Source: Glacieibacterium sp965200405 (GTDB lineage: Bacteria > Pseudomonadota > Alphaproteobacteria > Sphingomonadales > Sphingomonadaceae). Taken from it: a stretch of 64,000 nt of DNA. Under the pieces are notes generated by a model that saw only the letters and a list, made by a program, of their open reading frames with translations, made no database searches and had not been told where the DNA came from. The stretch lies in assembly GCF_965200405.1 (NCBI RefSeq), contig NZ_OZ241356.1, positions 3,410,001 to 3,474,000 on the forward strand. Reading direction: 5' to 3'. The position numbers and the translations under genes were made by a program. Positions 17,782 through 27,207 of the stretch are shown one piece after another (the first letter of the stretch is position 1; every line of letters begins with the position of its first letter).

Positions 17782-18966
17782 GTGAGCGCCCTCCCCCCCA
17801 ACACGCCGGCGCCCGGAAGCGGCGCGCCAACGGCTGCGGGGCACTCACGACCGCTACGCGTCGCATTGATCTGCGACCCCTCGAACTCCTTTGCCGTGCC
17901 GGTCGAGACTGGTGCCATCGACCTGCACCTGCATCTGGCGGAACTCGCCAACCTGACGCCTGGCTTGCCGTTCCTGCGCCATGCCGAGGTGGTGATCGTC
18001 GAGGTCATGCTCGACCGGCCCGGCAACATCCAGCTGTTCGAGCATTTCGCCGCCGGCCAGCACGCCCCGGTCATCGCCGCCTGCCGCGGCCTTACAGTGT
18101 CGGGCACGCGAGCCCTGATCCGCGCCGGCGCGATCGACGTCGTACCGCTGCCGCTGGAGCCTGCCGATCTCGACCAAGCCATCGACGCCGCCCGACGCAT
18201 CATCGCCAGCCGGCCGATTTCGGCCGCCCCCAGTGGCCGCGTCATCAGCTTCTTCCGGGCCGTCGGCGGCGCCGGTGCGACCGTCATCGCTTCGCAGGCC
18301 GGCTGCATGTGGGCGGCCAATCATTCGACCTGCCTGATCGACCTCGACGTGCAGTTCGGCGCCGCCGCGCTCTACCTCGACATGCAGCCCAATCTCGGCC
18401 TGCTCGACCTGATCGAGGCCAAGGAGCGGCTCGACACCACGCTGTTCCAGACCATCGCGGCACGGCACAGCTCCGGCCTCCATGTCATCGCGGCCCCGCC
18501 CGAGATGGTGCCGCTGGAGATCCTTACCCCGGCCCTCGCCGGCCAGATCCTTGCCACTGCGGCACAGCTGCACGAGATCGTCCTCGTCGACCTGCCCGCC
18601 GCCTGGACCAGCTGGTCGCTCGCCGTGCTCGACCGTTCGGACGCCGTCTGCCTGGTCACCAACCTCAGCGTTCCCGGCTTGCGGCAGGCGCGACGCCAGC
18701 TCGACGTGATTGAGGCCAATGGCCTCAAGGTGCCGATCCACATCGTCCTGAACCGCGTCCCATCCAAGATGTTTCGCACCATCGACATGGGCGATAGCGA
18801 GCGAGTTCTGCGCCGCAAGGTCGACATCACGATCACCAATGACGTCGCCACGGTCACCAACGCCATCGACCAGGGCCGGCCACTAGCCAGCGTCAGCTCC
18901 AAGACACGCGTCGAAAAGGATCTCGCCATGCTCGTCGCCCGTCTCGGCCAGACGGTGGTGGCATGA
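17782..18966 (+). CDS. cpaE: Tad pilus localisation ATPase-like protein CpaE/TadZ
   Basis: 394 aa from a GTG start at 17782. An N-terminal receiver-like domain (residues ~25-140) is followed by a MinD/ParA-like domain. The P-loop reads GGAGATVIA (162-170), so the signature and invariant lysines of MinD are replaced. This is the usual condition in CpaE (GGVGAST in Caulobacter). The switch segment CLIDLDVQFGAAALYLDM and the Walker B-like EIVLVDLPAAW are present. CpaE/TadZ places the pilus machine at a cell pole. It overlaps cpaF by four bases. Confidence 0.92.
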   Translation: MSALPPNTPAPGSGAPTAAGHSRPLRVALICDPSNSFAVPVETGAIDLHLHLAELANLTPGLPFLRHAEVVIVEVMLDRPGNIQLFEHFAAGQHAPVIAACRGLTVSGTRALIRAGAIDVVPLPLEPADLDQAIDAARRIIASRPISAAPSGRVISFFRAVGGAGATVIASQAGCMWAANHSTCLIDLDVQFGAAALYLDMQPNLGLLDLIEAKERLDTTLFQTIAARHSSGLHVIAAPPEMVPLEILTPALAGQILATAAQLHEIVLVDLPAAWTSWSLAVLDRSDAVCLVTNLSVPGLRQARRQLDVIEANGLKVPIHIVLNRVPSKMFRTIDMGDSERVLRRKVDITITNDVATVTNAIDQGRPLASVSSKTRVEKDLAMLVARLGQTVVA

Positions 18967-20366
18967 TCTGGCCGACCCGCAAGGGTGGCGCAGTGGCCGC
19001 GGCCCCGGCACTGTCGGTGGTACCATCACCCGCCGTCGAAACCCCTGCCCCGCCGGTCCCGAAACTGGTCGTCCCGACCCGTGCCGACCGGCAGACCGAT
19101 CTCAAGGTCGATCTTCACCAGCGGCTGATCGAGCGCATCAACCTGTCGGCGCTCGAGACCATGACCCGCGAGCAGATCAGCAGCGAGGTCAGCGATATCG
19201 TCCAGGACATGCTGGTCGAGCAGAACCATGCCTTGAACTTCGCCGAGCGCCGCGAGCTGGTCGACGATATCCTCGACGAATTGCTCGGACTGGGGCCGCT
19301 GGAGCCGCTGCTCAAGGACCCGACGATCACCGACATCATGGTCAACACCTGCAACGTCGTGTTCGTCGAGCGGCGCGGCAAGATCGAGGAGGTCAAGACC
19401 CGCTTCAAGGACGACCGCCACCTGCTGCGGATCATCCAGAAGATCGTCGGCGCCGTCGGCCGCCGCATCGACGAGAGCTCGCCGATGGTCGACGCCCGGC
19501 TGGCGGACGGCAGCCGGCTGAACGCGATCATCCCGCCGCTCGCGGTCGATGGCCCGCTGCTGTCGATCCGGAAGTTCTCCAAGACCCCGATCGATATGTC
19601 CAAGCTGGTCGGCTATGGCGCGCTGCCGCAGGAGGCGGCGGAGGTCCTGCTCGGCATCGTCGAGGCGCGGCGCAACGTCATCATCTCGGGCGGCACCGGC
19701 TCCGGCAAGACCACCATGCTCAATGCGCTGTCGGCGGCGATCGACGGGTCGGAGCGGATCCTGACCATCGAGGATTCGGCCGAGCTCCAGCTGCAGCAGC
19801 GCCACGTCGTTCGCCTGGAGACCCGCCCGCCGAATATCGAAGGTCGCGGCGAGATCAGCCAACGCGAGCTCGTCAAGAACGCACTGCGGATGCGTCCCGA
19901 CCGGATCGTGCTGGGCGAGATCCGCGCCGGCGAGGCGTTCGACATGCTGCAGGCGATGAACACCGGCCACGACGGCTCGATGACCACCGTCCACGCCAAC
20001 ACGCCACGCGACGCGCTGAGCCGGATCGAGCAGATGATCGGCATGAGCGGCATCGACATCAGCCCGAAATCGGCACGCGCACAGATCGCCGCGGCGATCC
20101 ATGTCGTGCTCCAGCTGGCCCGGCTAAGCGACGGCTCGCGCCGAGTGATGTCGATCAGCGAAGTCACCGGTCAGGAGGGCGAGACCGTGCTGATGCAGGA
20201 GATTTTCCGCTATACGCGCACCGGCGTCGATGAAAACGGCAAGGTTCTCGGCCACTTCGAGGCAACCGGGATCCGTCCCAAGTTCATGGAGCATTTGCAG
20301 GCGCGCGGTATCAAGCTGTCTCCCGACCTGTTCGATCCGACCCGGAAGCTGTTGGCCTCGACATGA
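18963..20366 (+). CDS. cpaF: Tad pilus secretion ATPase CpaF/TadA
   Basis: 467 aa, starting in a 4-bp overlap with cpaE. A Pro/Ala-rich N-terminus precedes the helical domain and the type II/IV secretion ATPase core. Walker A is SGGTGSGKTT (242-251). The Asp box is TIEDSAEL, Walker B is RMRPDRIVLGEIRAGEAFDMLQAMNTGHDGSMTTVHANTPRDALSRIE, and the His box lies within the last stretch. It is the hexameric motor for pilus extension and, in Tad systems, also retraction. It acts with TadB and TadC. Confidence 0.97.
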   Translation: MIWPTRKGGAVAAAPALSVVPSPAVETPAPPVPKLVVPTRADRQTDLKVDLHQRLIERINLSALETMTREQISSEVSDIVQDMLVEQNHALNFAERRELVDDILDELLGLGPLEPLLKDPTITDIMVNTCNVVFVERRGKIEEVKTRFKDDRHLLRIIQKIVGAVGRRIDESSPMVDARLADGSRLNAIIPPLAVDGPLLSIRKFSKTPIDMSKLVGYGALPQEAAEVLLGIVEARRNVIISGGTGSGKTTMLNALSAAIDGSERILTIEDSAELQLQQRHVVRLETRPPNIEGRGEISQRELVKNALRMRPDRIVLGEIRAGEAFDMLQAMNTGHDGSMTTVHANTPRDALSRIEQMIGMSGIDISPKSARAQIAAAIHVVLQLARLSDGSRRVMSISEVTGQEGETVLMQEIFRYTRTGVDENGKVLGHFEATGIRPKFMEHLQARGIKLSPDLFDPTRKLLAST

Positions 20367-21340
20367 TGATGGTCGTCTATCTGCTGACGTTCCTGTCGGT
20401 CGTCCTCCTCGCCGAGTTCGCCTTCGGCCGCGTCCGGGCCGCCGCGGGAAACAAGCACGTCAATCGTCGCCTTGGCCTGATCGCCGGCGGCAAGTCCCGC
20501 GACGAGGTCCTGTCGCTGCTGCGCCGCTCGCAATCCGACGGTCCGGCGCGCCCGCTGATTACCCCGTTGCTGGAATGGCTCGAGCGCCGTCTCGGCCAGG
20601 CCGGCATGCAAGTCAGCGCACGAACTTTCTTGACCGGGATGCTCATCGCCACCGTGGCCATCGGCATCGTCTTCCCCGCGCTGGCGCAGCTGTCGGGCAA
20701 GTTCAACTCAGTCGGGGCGTTCGCCGTGCTGCTGGTGTTCGCAGTCGCGCTCGGCTTCGGCCTGCCGATCATGCACGTCAACAACAAGGCGGCCAAGCGT
20801 ATCAAACTGTTCGATTCGCAATTTCCGGTCGCCCTCGACATCTTCGTCCGCGGCCTGCGCGCCGGGCATCCGGTCTCGTCCGCGCTCGAACTGCTGACCA
20901 CCGAGATGCCCGACCCTTGCGGATCAGAGTTCGGGATCGTCATCGACGAGACGAATTACGGCCTCAACCTGCGTGAGGCGCTGGTCAACCTGTCCGACCG
21001 AATCGACTCCCAAGATGTGCAGATGTTCGTCGTCTGCGTCTCGATCCAGAGCGAGACCGGGGGCAACCTGGCCGAGATTCTCGAGGGCCTTACCAAGGTC
21101 ATTCGCGAGCGTGCATCGATGGTGTTGAAGGTCCGTGCGCTGTCGAGCGAAGGCAAAATGACCGGCACCATGCTGTCGATCCTGCCGGTGTTCACCTTCA
21201 CCATTACCTTCATCAGCTCACCCAATTTCTACCTCGACGTTGCCGGCGATCCAATGTTCATGCCGGGCTTCGGCATCATCCTGACGCTCTATTTGCTGGG
21301 CATCCTGACCATCAAGAAAATGGTCAATCTGAAGGTTTGA
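20363..21340 (+). CDS. tadB: Tad pilus inner-membrane platform protein TadB
   Basis: 325 aa with a 4-bp overlap with cpaF. It has four hydrophobic segments: one at the N-terminus (MVVYLLTFLSVVLLAEFAFG), one pair around residues 85-135 (FLTGMLIATVAIGIVFPAL, VGAFAVLLVFAVALGFGLPIM) and a C-terminal pair. The central T2SSF domain reads FPVALDIFVRGLRAGHPVSSALELL...LVNLSDRIDSQDVQMFVVCVSIQSETGGNLAEILEGLTKVIRERASM. By family it forms the inner-membrane platform with TadC and contacts the CpaF motor. Confidence 0.94.
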   Translation: MMMVVYLLTFLSVVLLAEFAFGRVRAAAGNKHVNRRLGLIAGGKSRDEVLSLLRRSQSDGPARPLITPLLEWLERRLGQAGMQVSARTFLTGMLIATVAIGIVFPALAQLSGKFNSVGAFAVLLVFAVALGFGLPIMHVNNKAAKRIKLFDSQFPVALDIFVRGLRAGHPVSSALELLTTEMPDPCGSEFGIVIDETNYGLNLREALVNLSDRIDSQDVQMFVVCVSIQSETGGNLAEILEGLTKVIRERASMVLKVRALSSEGKMTGTMLSILPVFTFTITFISSPNFYLDVAGDPMFMPGFGIILTLYLLGILTIKKMVNLKV

Positions 21341-21341
21341 G

Positions 21342-22298
21342 ATGGGGTCGATGCTTTCCCAGATAGTCTTGCTGGCCCTGGTCTTTGCGGCCGGTTGCCT
21401 GGTGTTCCTGGCGCTGGCACCGCTGTTCGCGCAACGCGTCGACCTGCGCCACAGGTTGGCCGGCACCGCCGCCGTGGCCCAGGTCAAGCAGGCCAGCCTG
21501 CGCCATTCGGCAGCGCCGTCGATCTGGGAGCGGCTGGTCAAGCTGGTCGAGGCTCGTGGCGTCTCGCTGACCGACGCCAAGTCCGACCTGCTCAGGGGGC
21601 GGCTGATCCAGGCGGGCTATTATCAACCCTATGCGCCGCGCCTGTTCATGCTGACGCGCGTCGTGCTTACGCTGTTGCTGCCGTCGATCATGGCAGCCGT
21701 GCAGATGTCCGCCGCCGTTCCGCCATCGCCGGGCCGGCTGTACATCTACATCGCGCTGTCCGCGGTTGCCGGCCTGTACGCGCCGGGCTGGTATGTCGGG
21801 CAGCGGTCCAAGAAGCGCGCCAACGAGATCCTCAACGGCTTCCCCGACACCCTCGACCTGATGCTGGTCTGCGTCGAGGCCGGCCTCGGCATCGATGCCT
21901 GCTTCCAGCGCGTCGGGGTCGAGGTCCGGCGGTCGCACCGCCTGTTGTCCGAGCAGTTCGAGATCGTTTCGCTGGAGCTGCGCGCCGGGCGTAGCCGCGC
22001 CGATGCCCTGCGCGGCCTGATCGTCCGCACCAACGTCCCCGAGATCGCATCGTTCGTGACGCTGATCATCCAGTCCGACAAGCTCGGCTCGAGCATCGGC
22101 CAGGCGCTGAAATCCTATGCCCTGGAGATGCGCGAAGGTCGCAAGATGCGCGCCGAGGAGAAGGCGCACCGCCTGCCGGTGATGATCTCGATCCCGCTCG
22201 TCGCCTTCATGCTTCCGACGATGATCTCGGTGCTGCTGCTGCCCGGTATCATTCTGGTCAAGCGCGACCTGTTGCCGAGCCTCGCGGCCTCCAAATGA
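21342..22298 (+). CDS. tadC: Tad pilus inner-membrane platform protein TadC
   Basis: 318 aa, starting one base after the tadB stop. It has an N-terminal helix (IVLLALVFAAGCLVFLALAPLF), a central hydrophobic pair (LFMLTRVVLTLLLPSIMAAV and LYIYIALSAVAGLYAPGWYV) and the T2SSF domain, with GFPDTLDLMLVCVEAGLGIDACFQRVGVEV and NVPEIASFVTLIIQSDKLGSSIGQALKSYALEMREGRKMRAEEKAHRLPV. The C-terminal helix is followed by a short tail. It pairs with TadB. Confidence 0.94.
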   Translation: MGSMLSQIVLLALVFAAGCLVFLALAPLFAQRVDLRHRLAGTAAVAQVKQASLRHSAAPSIWERLVKLVEARGVSLTDAKSDLLRGRLIQAGYYQPYAPRLFMLTRVVLTLLLPSIMAAVQMSAAVPPSPGRLYIYIALSAVAGLYAPGWYVGQRSKKRANEILNGFPDTLDLMLVCVEAGLGIDACFQRVGVEVRRSHRLLSEQFEIVSLELRAGRSRADALRGLIVRTNVPEIASFVTLIIQSDKLGSSIGQALKSYALEMREGRKMRAEEKAHRLPVMISIPLVAFMLPTMISVLLLPGIILVKRDLLPSLAASK

Positions 22299-22771
22299 AC
22301 GCGCTGGCAGCAGCGTCGGCGATCGCAGCGGCAGGCTGCGTGATCGCGGCTGCAGTGCAGGACGTCCGGCGCTTCGAAATCGCCGATGGCCTGTCGATCG
22401 CCATCGTCCTGCTATTCCTGCCGTTCGCCGCGAGCCAGGTGCATGGCTGGGAATGGGCCTACCACGCCGCCGCGGGAGCAGCGATCTTCGCTGTCGGCGT
22501 CGGACTGTTCGCGATGAACTGGATGGGCGGCGGCGACGTCAAGCTGCTGGGCGCATGCGCATTATGGGCCGGCCTCGACGGATTGCCGACCTTGATGCTG
22601 GGCACGATGCTGGCGGGCGGCGTGCTGGCCTCGGTCGCGCTGGTCGGGCGGCGGCTAGCCGGCAACGACAGCGGCCATGCTTATCCGGGTCTGCGTGCCG
22701 GCGGGCCGATCCCCTACGCGGTCGCCATTCTCGGCGGTGTCGCGACCTGGGCAGCGACGATCTTCAGCTGA
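22295..22771 (+). CDS. cpaA: Prepilin peptidase CpaA/TadV
   Basis: 158 aa with a 4-bp overlap with tadC. It is a polytopic membrane aspartyl protease of the A24 family. The two catalytic aspartates are Asp23 (AAAVQDVRRFEI) and Asp81 in the GxGD-type motif MGGGDVKLLGA. It lacks the N-methyltransferase domain of PilD, as is normal for TadV/CpaA. It processes the Flp pilins and the TadE-type pseudopilins encoded in the same locus. It is the last gene of the right arm and ends seven bases from the convergent DUF1294 gene. Confidence 0.93.
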   Translation: MNALAAASAIAAAGCVIAAAVQDVRRFEIADGLSIAIVLLFLPFAASQVHGWEWAYHAAAGAAIFAVGVGLFAMNWMGGGDVKLLGACALWAGLDGLPTLMLGTMLAGGVLASVALVGRRLAGNDSGHAYPGLRAGGPIPYAVAILGGVATWAATIFS

Positions 22772-22778
22772 AGCGGAT

Positions 22779-23066
22779 TCAAGGCCCGACGAGCAGCATC
22801 AGCACACCCAGGCCGATCGCCGCCCCGAGCTGAAGCCCGACGGTCAGCAGCAGCATGTCGGCGAAGGGTTGCTTGCGCGTCTTGTGACGCAACCGGAGCC
22901 GCGCGGCGATCGCACCGATCGAGCCACCCATCGCCGCGATGATCAGCAATCGCTGTTCCGGAATCCGGAAGCCGCCGTTCAGGGCGCGAGTCTTGTCGGT
23001 TGCATAGGCATAGTAAGCGGTCACGTTCATCACGATGAACCATGCCAATATGAACCAGCCCGTCAC
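22779..23066 (-). CDS. DUF1294-family small membrane protein
   Basis: 95 aa from a GTG at 23066 with GGGGAGAAG just ahead. The open frame extends to 23102 without a better site. An N-terminal helix (GWFILAWFIVMNVTAYYAYATDK) is followed by the family block RIPEQRLLIIAAMGGSIGAIAARLRLRHKTRKQPF and a C-terminal helix. The D-K...RIPE...GG..GA...RHKT.K..F pattern is that of DUF1294. The function of the family is not established. Confidence 0.85.
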   Translation of the reverse strand: MTGWFILAWFIVMNVTAYYAYATDKTRALNGGFRIPEQRLLIIAAMGGSIGAIAARLRLRHKTRKQPFADMLLLTVGLQLGAAIGLGVLMLLVGP

Positions 23067-23232
23067 GCACTTCTCCCCGCCCACGCCTACACGAACCGGC
23101 ATTTCTCCCAGCCGGCTCCAGGCGGTTTTGCCATGCCAATGGTAATATTACATTAACGCTTTGAACTTTACCGGTATCGCGATCCTTTTGACCCGCAGCG
23201 TGGTTCACATTTCCCAACATCGGAGTTTTGCG

Positions 23233-23667
23233 ATGCGTATCATCCTCTTAGCCGCCGGCCTCGCCTCGACCATGAGCCTTAACCTGGCGCCGGCTCAGGC
23301 GCAGGGGGTCGAGGACCTGCCCGATCGTCCGATCGCTCGCAGCGAAGTGCTCGCGGTGGTGAAGCGGCAATTCGCGGCGATGGACACCAACCGCGACGGG
23401 ACCATCAGCCCGACCGAGTTCGACACCTACCGCGCCCGCACCGAAGCCGGTTCGGCAGCCGGGACCTCCGGGCTGGCCGCCTTCGATCATCTCGGTCGCC
23501 ACTGGTTCGAACGCGCGGACGAGAATGGCGATGGGCGTGTCACGCTGCCCGAAGCACAATCCCGTCCGCTCAAGCTGTTCGACATGGCCGACACCGACGG
23601 CGATGGTGTCGTCAGCCGCAGCGAGCAGCAGGTCGCGGCCCTGCTGATGTCGCTTGGCGGCCGTTAG
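23233..23667 (+). CDS. Secreted EF-hand protein
   Basis: 144 aa from the ATG at 23233, with CGGAG eight bases ahead. The longer open frame starts in non-coding sequence. A cleavable signal peptide ends near LAPAQAQG. Three EF-hand loops are visible: DTNRDGTISPTEF, DENGDGRVTLPEA and DTDGDGVVSRSEQ, all with good ligand spacing. It probably binds calcium in the periplasm. Its last four bases overlap the end of the convergent TonB-dependent receptor gene. Confidence 0.88.
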   Translation: MRIILLAAGLASTMSLNLAPAQAQGVEDLPDRPIARSEVLAVVKRQFAAMDTNRDGTISPTEFDTYRARTEAGSAAGTSGLAAFDHLGRHWFERADENGDGRVTLPEAQSRPLKLFDMADTDGDGVVSRSEQQVAALLMSLGGR

Positions 23668-26642
23668 AACGCGGTCCTGACCCCGACGGTGACCACGCGC
23701 CCGATCGGGTTTCCGGTGAACTGGTCGTAGCCGTTGGCGCTGTTGAAGAACGACGGATCCTTGTCGAAGAGGTTGGTCGCATCGACGAAAACCAGCGCTT
23801 TGCTCAGGAAGTTCGGGATCGTGTAGGAAACGTGGACATCGACGGTGCTGTTCCCCTTGACCTTGTCGCCGCCGCCGGTCGGATTACCCTGGGCGTTCCG
23901 TGTCAGCAGCGCCACCGTCGATGCCGAGTAGTTGCGGAATGCCCCGACGTAGTTGAGGTAGGCGTCGATCGCGACACCCTCATACTCCCAGCCGACATTG
24001 GCGCGGCCCTGGACCTTGATCGACGGGAAGGTCGAGTTGAAGCCGCTGCTGTTGAGGATGCTGAACTTCGCCGTGCTGCCGACCTGCTGGTCGAACTTGG
24101 TCAGGTAAGTCAGCGAGTTGCCGATGGCGAAGCGCCCGATGCCGGTCGTCCGCGCATAGCTCGCGTCGATGTCGATGCCGCTGACATACAGGTTCAGGAC
24201 GTTCTTCGAGCGGTTGTCATAGATGTAATAGACCGGCGTCGGCAGGGTGCTGGTCTGCGGAAAGCCACCGGTCGCCGCCGCGATCTGCGCCGGGGTCGCG
24301 CCGGCCGGGAAGATCGTGAACAGCGAGTTCAACTCCGGTGCGCCGACTGCGAGCGACGGGATCGGCGCGGTGATGCCGCCCTTCACCTCGTTGTTCCAAT
24401 AGGTCACGCCGACCCGGAAACCCGGCACGAAGTCGGGCGTGAAGTCGCCGCCGATGGACCAGGTCTTGCCCTTTTGCGGCACCAGAGTGGAGCCGCCGCC
24501 GCCTGTCAGGTTGAGTCCCTGGATCGCGGCAGTGCTGATTGTGCAGGTCGTTGCCGGGGCCGCGCAGCCAGGTAGCTGGGCTGCCAGCGGGAACTGCGAG
24601 ATCGGCAGGATGATGTTCTGGTTGTTCGACGTGGCGAAACCCGACTCGCCGGTCAGGCCGAAGGCATTGATGCCGCGGTTGGTCGGCTGCGGCGCCACGA
24701 ACGACTTGGCGAAGTTGCCGCGTAGCTTGAGGCCTCGGATGACTTCCCAATTGGCCGCGATCTTGGGGTTCTTGGTCGAGCCGACGTCGCTGTAATCGTC
24801 GACACGGCCGGACAGGTTGACGGTAAAGGCGCGGACGCCGGGGATTTCCATCTCCTCGTCGATGATCGGCACCAGCAGCTCGGCAAAGGCGGACTTAACA
24901 GTGCGGTGGCCGTAATCGAACACCCGGCGCGACGATCCGGTCGAGGACGGCCCGATGTTGAGCGAGGCGATATGGATGGACTTCTGCCCGTACTGGACCC
25001 CCTCGATACCGGCCGCGACTTTGACGTCGCCGCCCGGCAGGCTGAACAGCGAGCCCGAGATCTGCAGCTTGCCCTGTTTGATCGTCTGCCGCGCATTGAT
25101 GTTCGAGCCGCTATCGGTGAGCTGCGAGATCAGCGCCGCGGAGCTGCGGTTGGTCGCCTTGGGATTGAACGGGTCGAGGGCGTTGGCGGTGGTCAGGGGC
25201 TGAGTGACGATCTGCCCGGTCGATGGCACCGAGATCGTCGTCAGGCTGCCGCCCTGGTTGGTCGTGCCGTTGAGCGCCAGCGTCGCGCAGCTGACGCACA
25301 GTCCGCCGACCGTTTCCACGAACGCGTTGTCGATGCCGAAGACGCCGTCGAGCGTGACGCGCCAATTGTCGTCGATCTTGTACTCGGCGTTGGCGTGAAC
25401 GTAGAAATCCTCCGCGCCCGCGTCGGTATAGGCACCGGGACCCAGCAGTTCGTCGGCGTCGAAGCGGACGGTTTCGGAGGTCGCGGTGCTGCCGGGAACA
25501 CCGACATAGAATGGGTTGATCTGCGTGCCGCGACCGCTGCCGGGACCAAAGACTGTCGCAGTCACCGAGCCGCGCGAGTTGAGGGTGCGGTTGCGACGGT
25601 TCGAGTAGACTGCATCGACCTCGAGGCTGAGCTTGTCGCCGACTTCCTGGGTGATCTTGATCATGCCGTTGTTGCGGATTTCCTGCGGCAGCAAGTCACC
25701 GAGGCCGGTGTAATCGCAGAATGCATTTACCGCGGCATTGGTCACGCCCGGACCGGTATAAGGGCTGGCGTAGATCAGCGAGCTGCCGGTCGGCTGGATC
25801 GTCGCGGGGGCGCAGGCGAACGTCGCCATGTTGGTGCCGCCCTGCGGGAGGTGGTTGCGTGCCGTGAAACTGCGGTCGCCCGACAGCAGGTTGCTCCGGC
25901 GCGAATAGGTGTAGGCGAAGAACGCCGACCCGGTGTCCCACGACTTCCCGGCCAGGACGCTGCCGTTGTAGGTCTTGTAATTGTCGGCGAAACCAAGCTG
26001 CCCCGAGGCTTCGAAGCCGTCGAACTTCTTGCGGGTGATGAAGTTGATGACGCCCGCGACGGCGTCCGAACCATAGACGGAGGAGGCACCGTCGGCGAGG
26101 ACTTCGACCCGCTCGATAGCGTTTGTCGGGATCATGTTCGGATCACCGAGTGCGTGGGTGACGCCGGTCAGTGGGATACGGTGGCCATCGACCAGGATCA
26201 GCGTCGTCGTCGAGGCGCTGCCGCCGAGTGCGTGGATGGTCGGCGCGTTGGTCCCGGAATTGTCGTTCGACTGGAACGCGCCCTGCCCGGCCGATCCCAG
26301 GCCGGTCACGGCCGGCACCGACTTCAGGATCTGCTGGACCGACTGGGCCGGCGTCGACTGGATCTGGGCCTGGCCGACGCTGATCAGATTGGAGCCGACC
26401 GGTGGCGCGCCGCGGATGCTCGATCCGGTAACGACGATCTCGTCGGCTGCTTCGGGAACACTGTTCGGGGCGCTTACCGTTGGCGTCGCTACCTGCGTCT
26501 GAGGTGGGCTCGCGGTCGCGGCAGGGGACTGTGGCAGTGCATCACCAGGCGCAGCGGCAGCTTGTGCAAAGGCTCCGGTCGCCGCTGAAAGAAGTGCCAA
26601 CCCGCTTACGCCAGACAGAATAATCCCGTGATTTAAACGCAT
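23664..26642 (-). CDS. TonB-dependent receptor
   Basis: 992 aa from the ATG at 26642, which follows GGGGAAG. The open frame upstream to 26726 lacks a signal. The signal peptide is MRLNHGIILSGVSGLALLSAATGAFAQ, followed by an Ala/Pro/Thr-rich stretch. The TonB-box-like DEIVVTGSSIRG leads into the plug domain (GSNLISVGQAQIQSTPAQSVQQILKSVPAVTGLG...TLILVDGHRIPLTG...IERVEVLADGASSVYGSDAVAGVINFITRKKFDG). A 22-strand barrel ends NGYDQFTGNPIGRVVTVGVRTAF. The extracellular loops contain Cys pairs. The long-plug subfamily, with the NDNSG motif, often imports organic ligands rather than iron-siderophores. The substrate is unknown. Confidence 0.94.
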   Translation of the reverse strand: MRLNHGIILSGVSGLALLSAATGAFAQAAAAPGDALPQSPAATASPPQTQVATPTVSAPNSVPEAADEIVVTGSSIRGAPPVGSNLISVGQAQIQSTPAQSVQQILKSVPAVTGLGSAGQGAFQSNDNSGTNAPTIHALGGSASTTTLILVDGHRIPLTGVTHALGDPNMIPTNAIERVEVLADGASSVYGSDAVAGVINFITRKKFDGFEASGQLGFADNYKTYNGSVLAGKSWDTGSAFFAYTYSRRSNLLSGDRSFTARNHLPQGGTNMATFACAPATIQPTGSSLIYASPYTGPGVTNAAVNAFCDYTGLGDLLPQEIRNNGMIKITQEVGDKLSLEVDAVYSNRRNRTLNSRGSVTATVFGPGSGRGTQINPFYVGVPGSTATSETVRFDADELLGPGAYTDAGAEDFYVHANAEYKIDDNWRVTLDGVFGIDNAFVETVGGLCVSCATLALNGTTNQGGSLTTISVPSTGQIVTQPLTTANALDPFNPKATNRSSAALISQLTDSGSNINARQTIKQGKLQISGSLFSLPGGDVKVAAGIEGVQYGQKSIHIASLNIGPSSTGSSRRVFDYGHRTVKSAFAELLVPIIDEEMEIPGVRAFTVNLSGRVDDYSDVGSTKNPKIAANWEVIRGLKLRGNFAKSFVAPQPTNRGINAFGLTGESGFATSNNQNIILPISQFPLAAQLPGCAAPATTCTISTAAIQGLNLTGGGGSTLVPQKGKTWSIGGDFTPDFVPGFRVGVTYWNNEVKGGITAPIPSLAVGAPELNSLFTIFPAGATPAQIAAATGGFPQTSTLPTPVYYIYDNRSKNVLNLYVSGIDIDASYARTTGIGRFAIGNSLTYLTKFDQQVGSTAKFSILNSSGFNSTFPSIKVQGRANVGWEYEGVAIDAYLNYVGAFRNYSASTVALLTRNAQGNPTGGGDKVKGNSTVDVHVSYTIPNFLSKALVFVDATNLFDKDPSFFNSANGYDQFTGNPIGRVVTVGVRTAF

Positions 26643-27207
26643 AGCGATCTTCCCCTCTTGTATTGTTACATTGCGGGTACGCCGCTGGTAAAAGTGTGTC
26701 AATACGCCGCACAGAGAGAAGTGCATGCTGCAGATGCGAACAATATCAACAAGTTGTTCGGCACTCAGTAAGGGATACTTTGGCCTGATGACATATCCGG
26801 ACCGGATGACGATCTCTCATTTCCGATAGTCTTCGTTAATGGGACCGCTACCAATCCCCGTAAGCCGTCAAGCCTATCGGCGCCGAGACTGAACTTTCGT
26901 GATCGCGCGTTCCTGACGTGGAGCGGTAGCTCAAGTGTTACGACAGCCTTGTGCGTGAAAAAGGCGCAACATTTGTGGCCCACTGACGCAGTCGGGGAGC
27001 GATGTGATCGGTCACATAACCTCCGCGAATGTGCTGGTTACCGCGCTGTCCTACTCTGAATATCCATGTCATGCCTCCTTGCTGGCCTGATATCTGGGCC
27101 GTCAGAGGGTCTGATGCTCCGATGTGTCCTTGCCGGTCATCGCTCCCTGTCGGAAGATGTTCTTGCCTCAAGCTTTCGCCTGACTTCGCCGATGGAGAAC
27201 AGCTGAC
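26643..27207. other. 565-bp intergenic region, divergent promoters
   Basis: It lies between the TonB-dependent receptor (left, - strand) and the DyP-type peroxidase fusion (right, + strand). An imperfect dyad GAACAA-N10-TTGTTC lies at 26738-26759, upstream of the receptor, and could be an operator. GGAGAA just before 27208 serves the peroxidase gene. No supportable gene was found. Confidence 0.5.

Noticed and set aside
24906..26588. Open frame of 560 codons on the + strand within the TonB-dependent receptor gene
   Set aside because: It is antisense to a well-supported receptor and shows no protein family.
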